DNA from: CAZWVR01 sp964637235
Lineage (GTDB): Bacteria > Bacteroidota > Bacteroidia > Bacteroidales > S143-33
DNA length: 21,900 bases
Direction: 5' to 3'
NCBI GenBank assembly: GCA_964637235.1
Contig: CAZWVR010000033.1
Span: forward strand, 1 to 21,900
Shown here: one piece after another, positions 6,852 to 14,537 of the stretch
Numbering within the stretch: position 1 is the stretch's first letter
Layout of the letters: each line of letters opens with the position of its first letter
Notes under the pieces: model-generated
The model's input: the letters and a program-made list of their open reading frames with translations, nothing else
The model's database searches: none
Told to the model about the DNA's origin: nothing
Position numbers and translations under genes: made by a program

Positions 6852-8204
6852 TTATTTTTTTATAGTTTTCAAGATATCTTCATTCATAGACATTTTAGAA
6901 AAGCCTGCTATTAGTATTAAAATGGTTAAGAAAGCCATTAAATTTCCGATATATTCACCTGAATTTACATAGTAAGTAAATACTTTTAACGGGCTTATAG
7001 TCAGGTAATTATTTTTTATTTTTTTTACTGTTCCGTCGGGTAAGTAAACTGTTTTATCTATAACTGATATTATAGTTTCAAAGGTTTGGATCGCTATATT
7101 TTTTATGATATTTGGATATGCTTTACCGTAGAATATTAAAAAATTACTATAATTTAGAATTAAGGGACGGATTTTTTCACAGTTGTATATATCATTGCCT
7201 AAGAGAATACCTATATTATTTGAATCGTTTAGTATTGAGGGTCTATCTATTTTACTATATTTACTAAAAAACTCAATTCCTCCGTGATTTATATAAGCCA
7301 CAGTTGTAGAGTTATTTGTTAAAGTTCTTAGATTTGTGGTCTTTGTTTCATTTGAAAAGATTATAATTCCTTTTTTGCTTTTATTCAATAACTTATAAAT
7401 ATTTTTTAATGAGTCGCTTAGAAATAATTCTTTTATATTTAAATACTGAGTTTGTAAAATAATATAATCAGGGATTTGATTTATTTGATTTATTGTTAGT
7501 TGAGCAAGTTTATTTAAACTTGAATATAGGCTACCTTGACTTTTTTTATTATTTATAAATACTGTAAAATTCGCTTTTGGTTTTAGTTTGTTTAGTTGTT
7601 TTTTTAGTAGAAAATTACCAAAAATAGGCAGAGCAATTACAATAGTCAAGGATATTATTCCAAGAATAAAGTTTTTTATGTCAAAGGGTTTTAAAGTGAT
7701 TATTATATTGAAAATAAGCAAGTTAATTAGAAGTATCCATAAAGAGGAGCCTATTATACCTGTCATACTGTGCCAAAGTTGAATATAGCCATAGTTTCCT
7801 AATATTATTGCGGGAAGGGGAGAATCTGTAAGTAAGCTTAATCTTTCTATTGAAATTATTATGCCTAAAAAGATAAAATAACCATAAAAATTGTTTATTT
7901 TTTCTCTAAATAAGTGGAATAAACTTAGTAAAAATGCATAAATTATGGATGTTATTAAGGAAAATATAATATAAGCAGAGAGGGAATAACTTAAAAATTT
8001 GAATGTACTAAGAGTATATATAAAAATGGGCAATATCAAGTATCTAAAAAAGACTATAAAATTTTTTTTGCTCTGCAATAACTGATTTTCCATAATTAGT
8101 ATAGGTACGAATGCAAAATATATGAAAATGGGAATTTTTACAGCTACTGCTACTACAAATAGAATGGCAGAAAGTAAACTGAGCAATAGATTTTTCATCT
8201 TCAT
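6852..8204 (-). CDS. Apolipoprotein N-acyltransferase-like membrane protein, apparently catalytically dead
   Basis: 450 residues with a multi-helix N-terminal half (to about residue 200), a soluble domain (about 210-418) and a final transmembrane helix (about 420-436). This is the layout of Lnt, which adds the third acyl chain to lipoproteins. The segment GNYGYIQLWHSMTGIIGSSL (136-155) matches the Lnt signature before the nitrilase domain. The catalytic residues of E. coli Lnt are Glu, Lys and Cys. The Glu loop, usually WPET, reads LQTQ at 250-253. The Cys-Tyr-Glu segment reads GND at 336-338. Only a Lys, K318, seems retained in YSK. The domain end (VIDKTVYLPDGTVKK) is still Lnt-like. I infer a pseudoenzyme, with a diverged second copy of lnt the likeliest origin. 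The start codon directly abuts the stop of the I42 lipoprotein gene. Confidence 0.72.
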   Translation of the reverse strand: MKMKNLLLSLLSAILFVVAVAVKIPIFIYFAFVPILIMENQLLQSKKNFIVFFRYLILPIFIYTLSTFKFLSYSLSAYIIFSLITSIIYAFLLSLFHLFREKINNFYGYFIFLGIIISIERLSLLTDSPLPAIILGNYGYIQLWHSMTGIIGSSLWILLINLLIFNIIITLKPFDIKNFILGIISLTIVIALPIFGNFLLKKQLNKLKPKANFTVFINNKKSQGSLYSSLNKLAQLTINQINQIPDYIILQTQYLNIKELFLSDSLKNIYKLLNKSKKGIIIFSNETKTTNLRTLTNNSTTVAYINHGGIEFFSKYSKIDRPSILNDSNNIGILLGNDIYNCEKIRPLILNYSNFLIFYGKAYPNIIKNIAIQTFETIISVIDKTVYLPDGTVKKIKNNYLTISPLKVFTYYVNSGEYIGNLMAFLTILILIAGFSKMSMNEDILKTIKK

Positions 8205-8603
8205 TTATTTTATTACATAGTAAAATGTATCTCTCTTTGCGACGTTGCCGTTAAATCTGATATATTTAAATGCAATTGTTGTTTTCCCTTTTTTTATTGC
8301 TTTAAAAATAAATGTTTTGATAATAGGATATCCTACATAACCTCTGTTTATAAGACTATCTGGAACAGTATTTTCACTTTTAGTTCCAATAAATTTTAGA
8401 TTTTTATCCCCCTCCAAAAATTTCCATTCCCAATGGAAACCCGTAGAATGATTTTCTTTCAGCGATATTGATATTGTATCTCCCACTGTAACTTTTTGAT
8501 ATTTATTTTTTTCGTTTGCTGTCATTTTTTTTGAAGTTTTACAGGAATATAATATTCCGATGATTAAAATAATAATTGTAATGACTGTAAAAAGTTTTTT
8601 CAT
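8205..8603 (-). CDS. Chagasin-like (I42) cysteine-protease inhibitor lipoprotein
   Basis: 132 residues. A lipoprotein signal ends LYSC, with the lipidated cysteine at 21, followed by a polar linker and an inhibitor domain of about 95 residues. The chagasin/I42 loop motif N-x-T/S-T-G-F/Y-x-W is present as NHSTGFHW at 51-58. A glycine-rich second loop (GYVGYP, 88-93) and a third loop in the position of the family RPW motif (YIRFNG, 114-119) follow in the expected order. The KKGKTTIAFKYIRF stretch is typical of this immunoglobulin-like fold. Family members block papain-type (C1) cysteine proteases. As a lipoprotein it would be fixed to the envelope. It is the first gene of a three-gene leftward unit with the Lnt-like gene, with no bases between them. 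An alternative is a domain that binds without inhibiting. Confidence 0.83.
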   Translation of the reverse strand: MKKLFTVITIIILIIGILYSCKTSKKMTANEKNKYQKVTVGDTISISLKENHSTGFHWEWKFLEGDKNLKFIGTKSENTVPDSLINRGYVGYPIIKTFIFKAIKKGKTTIAFKYIRFNGNVAKRDTFYYVIK

Positions 8604-8619
8604 AGTTTACTTTTTTATT

Positions 8620-8651
8620 TTTGAGAATTTTTAGAAATAAATTTTACTTTG
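8620..8651 (+). promoter_or_regulatory. Possible promoter for the DUF6973-like gene
   Basis: TTTG at 8620-8623, a 20-base spacer, then TTACTTTG at 8644-8651, one mismatch from the Bacteroidota -7 consensus TAnnTTTG. It lies in the 89-base gap between two divergent genes, about 40 bases before the GTG start at 8693. The -7 box overlaps a small palindrome (TTTTAC-TTT-GTAAAA). Confidence 0.35.
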
Positions 8652-8692
8652 TAAAAGTATAAAGTATATTGTAAAGAAAAAAATTATAGAAG

Positions 8693-9289
8693 GTGAAGTT
8701 GAAAGTAATTATTTCGTATTTTAAAAAATTTATTTCATTACATTTTCCGGAACAGATATGGATAATTACTCATTTATTTAAAGCTTCGGAAGCGTATAAA
8801 ATTTCAGAGTTAGTTTTAAAAATAGCAAATGATCATATTTCTGATCCTGTTTTAGATGGGGATTATAGTGGAGGTATGGTTGATGCATTTAGACACTGTT
8901 TATGGATGGCTATGCTTACAAGGCGTTTTGGTGCTAAGTTTGCCAGAAGTTTGGGAAAGGTTCACGAAAAAAGTAATTATATAGATTATAAAAAAAGGCT
9001 TTTAGAGGAAGATAAATTACCTGATTTTCCTGCTACAAAAATGGATTTACTTAATAATGAAGTAGGTATTTATATAGGCAAAAAATATATGAAACTGTCT
9101 GATGATGAGCTTATTGCAAAAGTAAAAGATTTTGTTTTAAATGGATATTGTTGGAAAATTAAAAAAGATGAAAATGGAAATTATTTGAATATTTATAACG
9201 AAATAATTGATAAGCGTGAATGGGAAGGTAAATGGTTTACTCCAAAGGTTTTAGTTCCTTCTGATTTCAAAGTATTTAGCTTAAAGTAA
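8693..9289 (+). CDS. DUF6973-like protein with a non-ATG start
   Basis: 198 residues. The core matches what I recall of the DUF6973 family: GGMVDAFRHCLWMAML (60-75), a His-Glu pair (H91, E92) and MDLLNNEVG (117-125). The conserved D64, H68, H91, E92, D118 and N122 could bind a metal or form a catalytic site, but the function of the family is not established to my knowledge. There is no signal peptide or strong membrane segment. The frame is closed by a TAG at 8687-8689, and the first in-frame ATG would remove 61 residues including conserved context. The start must therefore be GTG 8693 or TTG 8699; GTG is chosen. It stands alone on the + strand, with a strong hairpin terminator downstream. 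Confidence 0.7.
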   Translation: MKLKVIISYFKKFISLHFPEQIWIITHLFKASEAYKISELVLKIANDHISDPVLDGDYSGGMVDAFRHCLWMAMLTRRFGAKFARSLGKVHEKSNYIDYKKRLLEEDKLPDFPATKMDLLNNEVGIYIGKKYMKLSDDELIAKVKDFVLNGYCWKIKKDENGNYLNIYNEIIDKREWEGKWFTPKVLVPSDFKVFSLK

Positions 9290-9329
9290 AAGACATTGTT
9301 ATGTTCATTCGCAAATGATTTTGTTATAG

Positions 9330-9401
9330 AAGGGCTGTCAGGAATAGGTGTAATAAAAAAATCTTGCATAAAGTATGATTTGACAGCCCTTTCTGTTTTT
9401 T
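9330..9401 (+). terminator. Hairpin terminator after the DUF6973-like gene
   Basis: AGGGCTGTCA (9331-9340) pairs perfectly with TGACAGCCCT (9381-9390), extended by one A-T pair, around a 40-base loop. On the + strand a T-rich run follows (TTCTGTTTTTT). The long loop is unusual. On the - strand the same stem lies just after the outer-membrane protein gene but is not followed by a clear T-run, so it is best as a + strand terminator and may act in both directions. Confidence 0.6.
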
Positions 9402-10857
9402 AGTCTTTATATTCTTTATTTTCTTTTTCTTTTTTCTTGTTTTTCAATGGCATTGTAATAGAGAAATAAGGATTTACGTAGTGAGTAGCTGTAAAGTCCA
9501 TATTTTTAAGTAAGGCATAGGTCCAACGGAAATCCAATCCAGCGTTGAATTGTAGGAAATTTTTTAGTTGGAAAAATGTATATCCTACACGGGTATGAAA
9601 TAGTGTATTATCTGTTAAGTATAGTATGTCTGAGAGTTTAGTAATTTTTGCTTGATAGATGTATGTAAAAAATGTTATTTTATCTGATAATCCACTTAGG
9701 TCTATACCTCCATAAAATTCTGCTGGATGCTCTTCGTTTATTTTATCCACGAATTTTATACTGGATTTGAGTATAATTTTATCTAATACCGAGGCGTGAA
9801 TCATGGCGTAAGTTCCATGATCGGCTTTTGAGTTAACGAGGTTCCATATAGCCATATCTTTATCCATTTCGTATGCGTAGTTAAAGAATCTTGCTATATA
9901 GTAATCTGTATGCCAGAATTTTTCAGCTCTTGCATCGATTTTAAGGAGGTTTCCAAGGAATCTGAATTTAAAGTCTGAGCCGATAGAAAAGCCATATCCG
10001 CTTTTGTAGTTAAGTCTATGTTCATTAGGAAATTTATTTATATATTTTTGTAGTGAATCTGAGTTAACTTTGTCTATCATACTTGCTTGTGTATAGAAGC
10101 TCCAGCGTAGCCATCGCCAGTTGAATAAATAAAATCCCATATCAGCTTGATATGCAGTAATTCCGTTTTCAAGGAAGTAGTTATTTCTGATTAGTATAGA
10201 GTCATTTTTTATCCAAGCTGTTTTATCGTGATCTGTTATGAAGCCAACACCGATTTCAAAGGTTTTTATTATTGGGATATTTGTAGCACCGAAGGGTTTA
10301 TAATAGGGGCGTACACCGAGCAGATTGAATGATTTTAGATTTAGGTCGCTGTATATTGCTTCCAGTCCGAATTTCTTTTTTATTACGAAGTCAAATTCTA
10401 ATCCGAGTTTTCTTTTATCAAAACTTGGGGAGTTATTATATTCAGATATCATAGCGCCGAAGCCTAATTGACTATCGTCCAGTTCACCGATGCGAAAGTA
10501 TAGAGGGTCTCGTTTTTTTACTCCATATCTGAAATAACGTATCATTCGGAGATAGCCTACACCGTCTTTAAATTCGTCCATTCTAAATGAGCCATCTTCT
10601 AAGCTAAAGAGTAGAGGTATATCTAAGCCAAATCCGATTTTTCCGAATGCGAGATCTGGTTTAAAACGTAGTCCTACATATTTCATACCGCCGATATCTG
10701 CGTAATTTAAGCTACCAGTAAGACCTTCTGTAATATGCTCTATTTCAGGTATTTCATAGTTTTCGTCGGTTTGATTATTATTTGAGTTATCTTCTTGTGC
10801 TTGTACTAACAGAAATGGCAGCAGCATAGTGATCAGAAATAGAAATAATTTTTTCAT
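9400..10857 (-). CDS. Outer-membrane beta-barrel protein of unknown function
   Basis: 485 residues from the ATG at 10857, chosen because it begins a signal peptide MKKLFLFLITMLLPFLLVQA. An upstream in-frame ATG at 10893 would overlap the end of dnaB. After an acidic, asparagine-rich linker the protein is a long series of alternating, aromatic-rich strands with basic turns, typical of an integral outer-membrane barrel. Distinctive stretches are GVGYLRMIRYFRYGVKKRDP, RIGELDDSQLGFG, FDKRKLGLEFDF and LGVRPYYKPFG. There is no plug domain, OmpA-like domain or enzyme motif. I think it belongs to a Bacteroidota-specific family but cannot name it. It starts 19 bases after dnaB and so is probably read from the accA-dnaB message, an odd partnership. 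Confidence 0.75.
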   Translation of the reverse strand: MKKLFLFLITMLLPFLLVQAQEDNSNNNQTDENYEIPEIEHITEGLTGSLNYADIGGMKYVGLRFKPDLAFGKIGFGLDIPLLFSLEDGSFRMDEFKDGVGYLRMIRYFRYGVKKRDPLYFRIGELDDSQLGFGAMISEYNNSPSFDKRKLGLEFDFVIKKKFGLEAIYSDLNLKSFNLLGVRPYYKPFGATNIPIIKTFEIGVGFITDHDKTAWIKNDSILIRNNYFLENGITAYQADMGFYLFNWRWLRWSFYTQASMIDKVNSDSLQKYINKFPNEHRLNYKSGYGFSIGSDFKFRFLGNLLKIDARAEKFWHTDYYIARFFNYAYEMDKDMAIWNLVNSKADHGTYAMIHASVLDKIILKSSIKFVDKINEEHPAEFYGGIDLSGLSDKITFFTYIYQAKITKLSDILYLTDNTLFHTRVGYTFFQLKNFLQFNAGLDFRWTYALLKNMDFTATHYVNPYFSITMPLKNKKKEKENKEYKD

Positions 10858-10876
10858 ATTATATGTTTTTGAAGTT

Positions 10877-12325
10877 TTAGAAAACGTCTTCAAATTCGGT
10901 ATTTGGGAAATCTATTATTTCGTCATCATCATCTGTATTTATGTTAGAGTCTATTATCAGTTCATCTTCGTCATTTTCTATAAATGCGTCTGTATAATTT
11001 ACAAATTTAGCATATTTATCTATGAAACGCAATGGGATATCTGTCACGGGCCCATTTCTATGTTTGGCGATAATAATTTCGGCAAGTCCTTCGGTTGATT
11101 TGCCGTCAATTTCTGTAATACCGAATTTTTCGGGTCTATGGATAAAAATAACAATATCTGCGTCTTGTTCGATAGCACCTGATTCTCTAAGGTCAGAGAG
11201 TTGAGGTCGTTTAGCTCCGCTACGGTGTTCCACTGCTCGGTTTAGTTGAGAGAGCGCGATAACAGGGATATTTAGTTCTTTTGCAAGAGCTTTTAATCCT
11301 CTGGATATATGGCTTACTTCTTGTTCTCTATTGCCTTTAGTTTCGGGAGGTCCTGTCATAAGTTGCAAATAGTCAATAAATATTATATCAATATTGTGTT
11401 GGATTTTGAGGCGTCGAGCTTTGGCTCTAAGTTCAAAGAGGCTAATAGCAGCTGTATCGTCTATAAATATATGGGCATTTTCTAGTGGTTTTATTCTTTT
11501 TTCCAGTTTTATCCATTCTTCTTGTGATAATTTCCCGGTTTTAATTTTTCCGCTGGATATTTCGGCTTCTGATGATATAAGTCTATGTACTAATTGCATT
11601 GCAGACATTTCTAAGGAAAAGATAGCTACATTTAGTCCGTAATCTACTGCCATATTTCGTGCCATTGAGAGAATGAATGATGTTTTACCCATAGAGGGTC
11701 TTGCAGCTACGATTATTAAGTCTGAATTTTGCCATCCGGATGTAATTCTATCGAGTTCGGTAAAGCCTGATGGTATGCCACTTAGTGTTATATCTTTTTG
11801 TCCGATTTCCTCCATTTTATCTAAGGCTTCTTTTATTACTTCGGCAATTGGTCGGATTTCATTTTTTATATTATCGGAGGCAATGTCAAATAATTCTTTT
11901 TCAGCTTTATCCAATATTGTTTCTATTTCATTTTCTTGGGAATATGCCATTTTTTGAATATTATTTGCAAAATCAATTAATCGTCTGAGAATATATTTTT
12001 CGTATACTACTGATGCGTGATATTTTAGATGAGCTGTTGTACCGACTTTTTGAGCGAGTTCAGTTATGTAGATAGCTCCTCCTACTTCTTCTAATGTTCC
12101 GTCTTGTTCCAATTGTTTTATTACAGTAAGGGTATCTACTGGTTTATCGGCTGCGGAAAGTTTTACAATTGCCTTAAAAATTTTTTGATGTTTTTGGTCG
12201 TAAAACATTTCTGGACTCAGAATGTCTATAATTTCAATATCTGTTCCCGGTTCAATGAGGATAGCTCCTAAAACAGCTTGTTCTATATCTGTAGAGTGGG
12301 GAGGCAGAGTATTTAATTGTTCCAT
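10877..12325 (-). CDS. dnaB: Replicative DNA helicase DnaB
   Basis: DnaB is the hexameric helicase that unwinds DNA at the replication fork and binds the primase. 482 residues, normal length. The N-terminal collar domain is at about 1-110 (DIEQAVLGAIL, GGAIYITEL). The RecA-like ATPase follows with Walker A ARPSMGKTS at 208-216, Walker B IIFIDYLQLM at 314-323, LSQLNRAVE at 358-366, SDLRESGAIEQDAD at 377-390, and the KHRNGP loop near 421-426. The last 33 residues form a strongly acidic tail. No intein interrupts the gene. It lies six bases after accA and 19 bases before the outer-membrane protein gene on the same strand. Confidence 0.97.
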   Translation of the reverse strand: MEQLNTLPPHSTDIEQAVLGAILIEPGTDIEIIDILSPEMFYDQKHQKIFKAIVKLSAADKPVDTLTVIKQLEQDGTLEEVGGAIYITELAQKVGTTAHLKYHASVVYEKYILRRLIDFANNIQKMAYSQENEIETILDKAEKELFDIASDNIKNEIRPIAEVIKEALDKMEEIGQKDITLSGIPSGFTELDRITSGWQNSDLIIVAARPSMGKTSFILSMARNMAVDYGLNVAIFSLEMSAMQLVHRLISSEAEISSGKIKTGKLSQEEWIKLEKRIKPLENAHIFIDDTAAISLFELRAKARRLKIQHNIDIIFIDYLQLMTGPPETKGNREQEVSHISRGLKALAKELNIPVIALSQLNRAVEHRSGAKRPQLSDLRESGAIEQDADIVIFIHRPEKFGITEIDGKSTEGLAEIIIAKHRNGPVTDIPLRFIDKYAKFVNYTDAFIENDEDELIIDSNINTDDDDEIIDFPNTEFEDVF

Positions 12326-12331
12326 AAATTT

Positions 12332-13288
12332 TTATTTTTCTGTGAATACTCCATAAGAGATAAATTTATTCATTCTTTCTTGTAGAAGTTTATTAGGAGC
12401 GATTGTTTTGAGTTTTTTTATATCTTCCAATATTACTTTTTTTACTGTTTCAAAAGTTTCTTCCCAATTATTATGTGCGCCTCCTAATGGTTCTTTTATG
12501 ATACCATCAATAAGTTTATTTTTGTACATATCTTCTGCTGTAAGTTTAAGAGCATCCGCAGCTTCTTTTTTGTATTCCCAGCTTCTCCACAGGATTTGGG
12601 AACAGCTTTCGGGAGAGATAACAGAATACCATGTATATTCCAGCATATATATTCTATCTCCTACTCCTATACCGATGGCTCCTCCTGATGCACCTTCACC
12701 GATTATTATTACGATTATTGGTACTTTAATTTTAAACATTTCGTATAGATTTCTGGCAATAGCTTCTGCTTGTCCGTGTTCTTCAGCTTCTATACCGGGG
12801 AATGCACCAGGAGTATCAATTAGAGAAATTATAGGACGATTAAATTTTTCAGCAAGTTTCATGAGGCGGAGGGCTTTTCTATAGCCTTCCGGATTTGCCA
12901 TACCGAAGTTTCTATATTGTCTTTCTTTTGTATTGTGCCCTTTTTGATGACCTATAAACATTACTATATTCCCATCAATATTACCGAATCCTCCTATCAT
13001 TGCTTTGTCGTCTTTGCATAATCTATCTCCATGGAGTTCTATAAATTCGCCTTTGGTTAGGTATTTTATATAATCCAGAGTATAAGGACGGTCTGGATGT
13101 CTGGAAATTTGGACTTTTTGCCATGGCGTAAGGTGGAAATATATTTCTTTCTTTTTTTCTAAGATTTTTTTTTCCAAAGCTTTGATAGCTTCACTCATAT
13201 CTATTTCAGATTTATTTCCAATTTGTTTTAGATTATCCAGTTGTTTGTATAATTCTTCCAGTGGCTTTTCAAAATCAAGTAAATGCAT
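12332..13288 (-). CDS. accA: Acetyl-CoA carboxylase carboxyltransferase subunit alpha
   Basis: AccA, with AccD, transfers the carboxyl group from biotin-BCCP to acetyl-CoA, the first step of fatty acid synthesis. The ATG at 13288 gives 318 residues beginning MHLLDFEKPLEEL, the usual AccA start. The frame extends eight codons further upstream without family similarity. Signature parts are HPDRPYTLDYI, GHQKGHNTKE, NFGMANPEGYRKALR, SLIDTPGAFPG and the oxyanion segment GEGASGGAIGIG, followed by YSVISPESCSQILW. accD is not beside it in this window. It appears to be the first gene of the accA-dnaB-outer-membrane protein unit. Confidence 0.96.
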   Translation of the reverse strand: MHLLDFEKPLEELYKQLDNLKQIGNKSEIDMSEAIKALEKKILEKKKEIYFHLTPWQKVQISRHPDRPYTLDYIKYLTKGEFIELHGDRLCKDDKAMIGGFGNIDGNIVMFIGHQKGHNTKERQYRNFGMANPEGYRKALRLMKLAEKFNRPIISLIDTPGAFPGIEAEEHGQAEAIARNLYEMFKIKVPIIVIIIGEGASGGAIGIGVGDRIYMLEYTWYSVISPESCSQILWRSWEYKKEAADALKLTAEDMYKNKLIDGIIKEPLGGAHNNWEETFETVKKVILEDIKKLKTIAPNKLLQERMNKFISYGVFTEK

Positions 13289-13309
13289 AGTTCTTATTTT
13301 AATTAAGTA

Positions 13310-13317
13310 CAAAAATA
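13310..13317 (-). promoter_or_regulatory. Possible -7 promoter box for accA
   Basis: On the - strand the eight bases read TATTTTTG, a perfect TAnnTTTG box, 21 bases before the accA ATG. The -33 position 19 bases upstream reads TTTT instead of TTTG, so the promoter is plausible but incomplete. Confidence 0.35.
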
Positions 13318-13448
13318 AGTTTTTTTAATGAAAATAAAAAGAGTTATTTTCTGACTTATTTTTTTTATTTGAGATTTATAGCATTAATACCTTAAAATAA
13401 TGCAACTTTTAGCTTTTTTTTTGTCTTTTAATTGGAAAAATTTAAATT
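13313..13448. other. AT-rich divergent intergenic region with a shared leader element
   Basis: This region separates accA (leftward) from the T9SS thioredoxin-like gene (rightward). It contains ATTAATACCTTAAAAT at 13383-13398, a variant of the element found just before the genes at 3283 and 14559. That element lies within the palindromic arms GCATTA (13381-13386) and TAATGC (13398-13403). TTTG at 13368-13371 followed 16 bases later by TACCTTAA could be a weak promoter. A ten-codon ATG frame at 13400-13432 (MQLLAFFFVF) is present, but nothing else supports it. Confidence 0.35.
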
Positions 13449-14483
13449 ATGGGTAGAAGTTTTTTTGTACTATTTTTATTACTATCTTTTTATTCATTAA
13501 AGGCACAGATTACAACCCCTCCACCTAATATGAAAATTACTGATATTTATGGGAATTATCATAATTTATATACAGATATGCTTTCTGAGGGGAAATATGT
13601 TTTTGTAGATTTTTTTACTAATACATGTACTTTTTGTCAGTATTATGCTCCTATTGTAGATAGTGTATATAGATTTTTTGGTTGTGGTTGTAATAATATA
13701 GATTTTTGGGCATTAAATAAATATTCTGGCAGTGATAATCAGTCGGTTATGGATTTTGCAATACGTTATGGAATAAGTTTTACACCATTTAGTGCAGATG
13801 GTGGTTCTGCTTATGTTTCAGATATTTATAATGTGCCATATACACCATATTTTATTTTAATAGCACCTGATACGAGTTTAGCTATGGATAATCCACAGTT
13901 TGAAAATGCGCAAGAGCTGATAGATACTTTATTAGCGATAGGATTAACTCCAAGTGAATGTACAGGGACAAATTTTTATTATTTTGAACTTCGAACTGCT
14001 ACTGATACTTTTTTAGCAAATATTAATACTTCCGAAAAGCATATTATTATACAAGTCACTGATACATCTGATATTTCTCAGGCAAAAGGTTTTTTTATTG
14101 TTTCAAGTAATGCAGAAGTTTTCATTGATGGTCAATTGCAAATTAGTGATAGTACTATAAATGATTTTTCTAATGGGCTAATTTATACAGTGCAAGCACA
14201 AGCAGGAAATCAAGAACAATGGCAAGTTATAATTCAAAGAGTTCCTACTTATGTTCATCGAGGCAATAGAATTGTATATCCAAATCCTACACAAGCTATT
14301 TTGAATATACCATCTGAGTTTATAGGAGGTTATTATAGGATCTATAATAGTGAAGGTAGGTTATTATTGATGAGGCATATAAAGAAATCCCAAATAGATT
14401 TATTTAATTTACAGCCAGGTATTTATTATTTAATGTTGGAAAAGGGGACTTATATAAAAAATTACAAGATTATGAAGCATTAA
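13449..14483 (+). CDS. T9SS-secreted protein with a thioredoxin-like domain
   Basis: 344 residues. The signal peptide ends SLKAQ at residue 20. Residues about 25-165 look like a thioredoxin/TlpA fold: KYVFVDFFTNTCTFC places a CxxC pair at C60 and C63 after the first core strand, and NVPYTPYFIL has the cis-proline loop. Another cysteine pair, C79 and C81, is nearby. A second, beta-rich region (about 172-268) contains INDFSNGLIYTVQAQ and QWQVIIQ, like the Ig-like repeats of Bacteroidota surface proteins. The C-terminus is a T9SS type A sorting domain (from about 275: IVYPNPTQAILNIP, YRIYNSEGRLL, LQPGIYYLML). The protein should therefore cross the outer membrane, unusual for a CxxC thioredoxin fold. 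It lies 75 bases ahead of the C25 peptidase on the same strand. Confidence 0.85.
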   Translation: MGRSFFVLFLLLSFYSLKAQITTPPPNMKITDIYGNYHNLYTDMLSEGKYVFVDFFTNTCTFCQYYAPIVDSVYRFFGCGCNNIDFWALNKYSGSDNQSVMDFAIRYGISFTPFSADGGSAYVSDIYNVPYTPYFILIAPDTSLAMDNPQFENAQELIDTLLAIGLTPSECTGTNFYYFELRTATDTFLANINTSEKHIIIQVTDTSDISQAKGFFIVSSNAEVFIDGQLQISDSTINDFSNGLIYTVQAQAGNQEQWQVIIQRVPTYVHRGNRIVYPNPTQAILNIPSEFIGGYYRIYNSEGRLLLMRHIKKSQIDLFNLQPGIYYLMLEKGTYIKNYKIMKH

Positions 14484-14537
14484 CTTCCTTGAAAAATTTG
14501 CATCTATCTATTGCTATTTGTATAAAAGCAGCTAATT

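Noticed and set aside
11022..11988. Several open frames on the + strand within dnaB
   Set aside because: They are antisense to a strongly conserved gene, have no family similarity and reflect codon bias of the real frame.
12408..12884. Long + strand open frame antisense to accA
   Set aside because: accA is unambiguous on the other strand; the antisense product is low-complexity serine/isoleucine-rich sequence.
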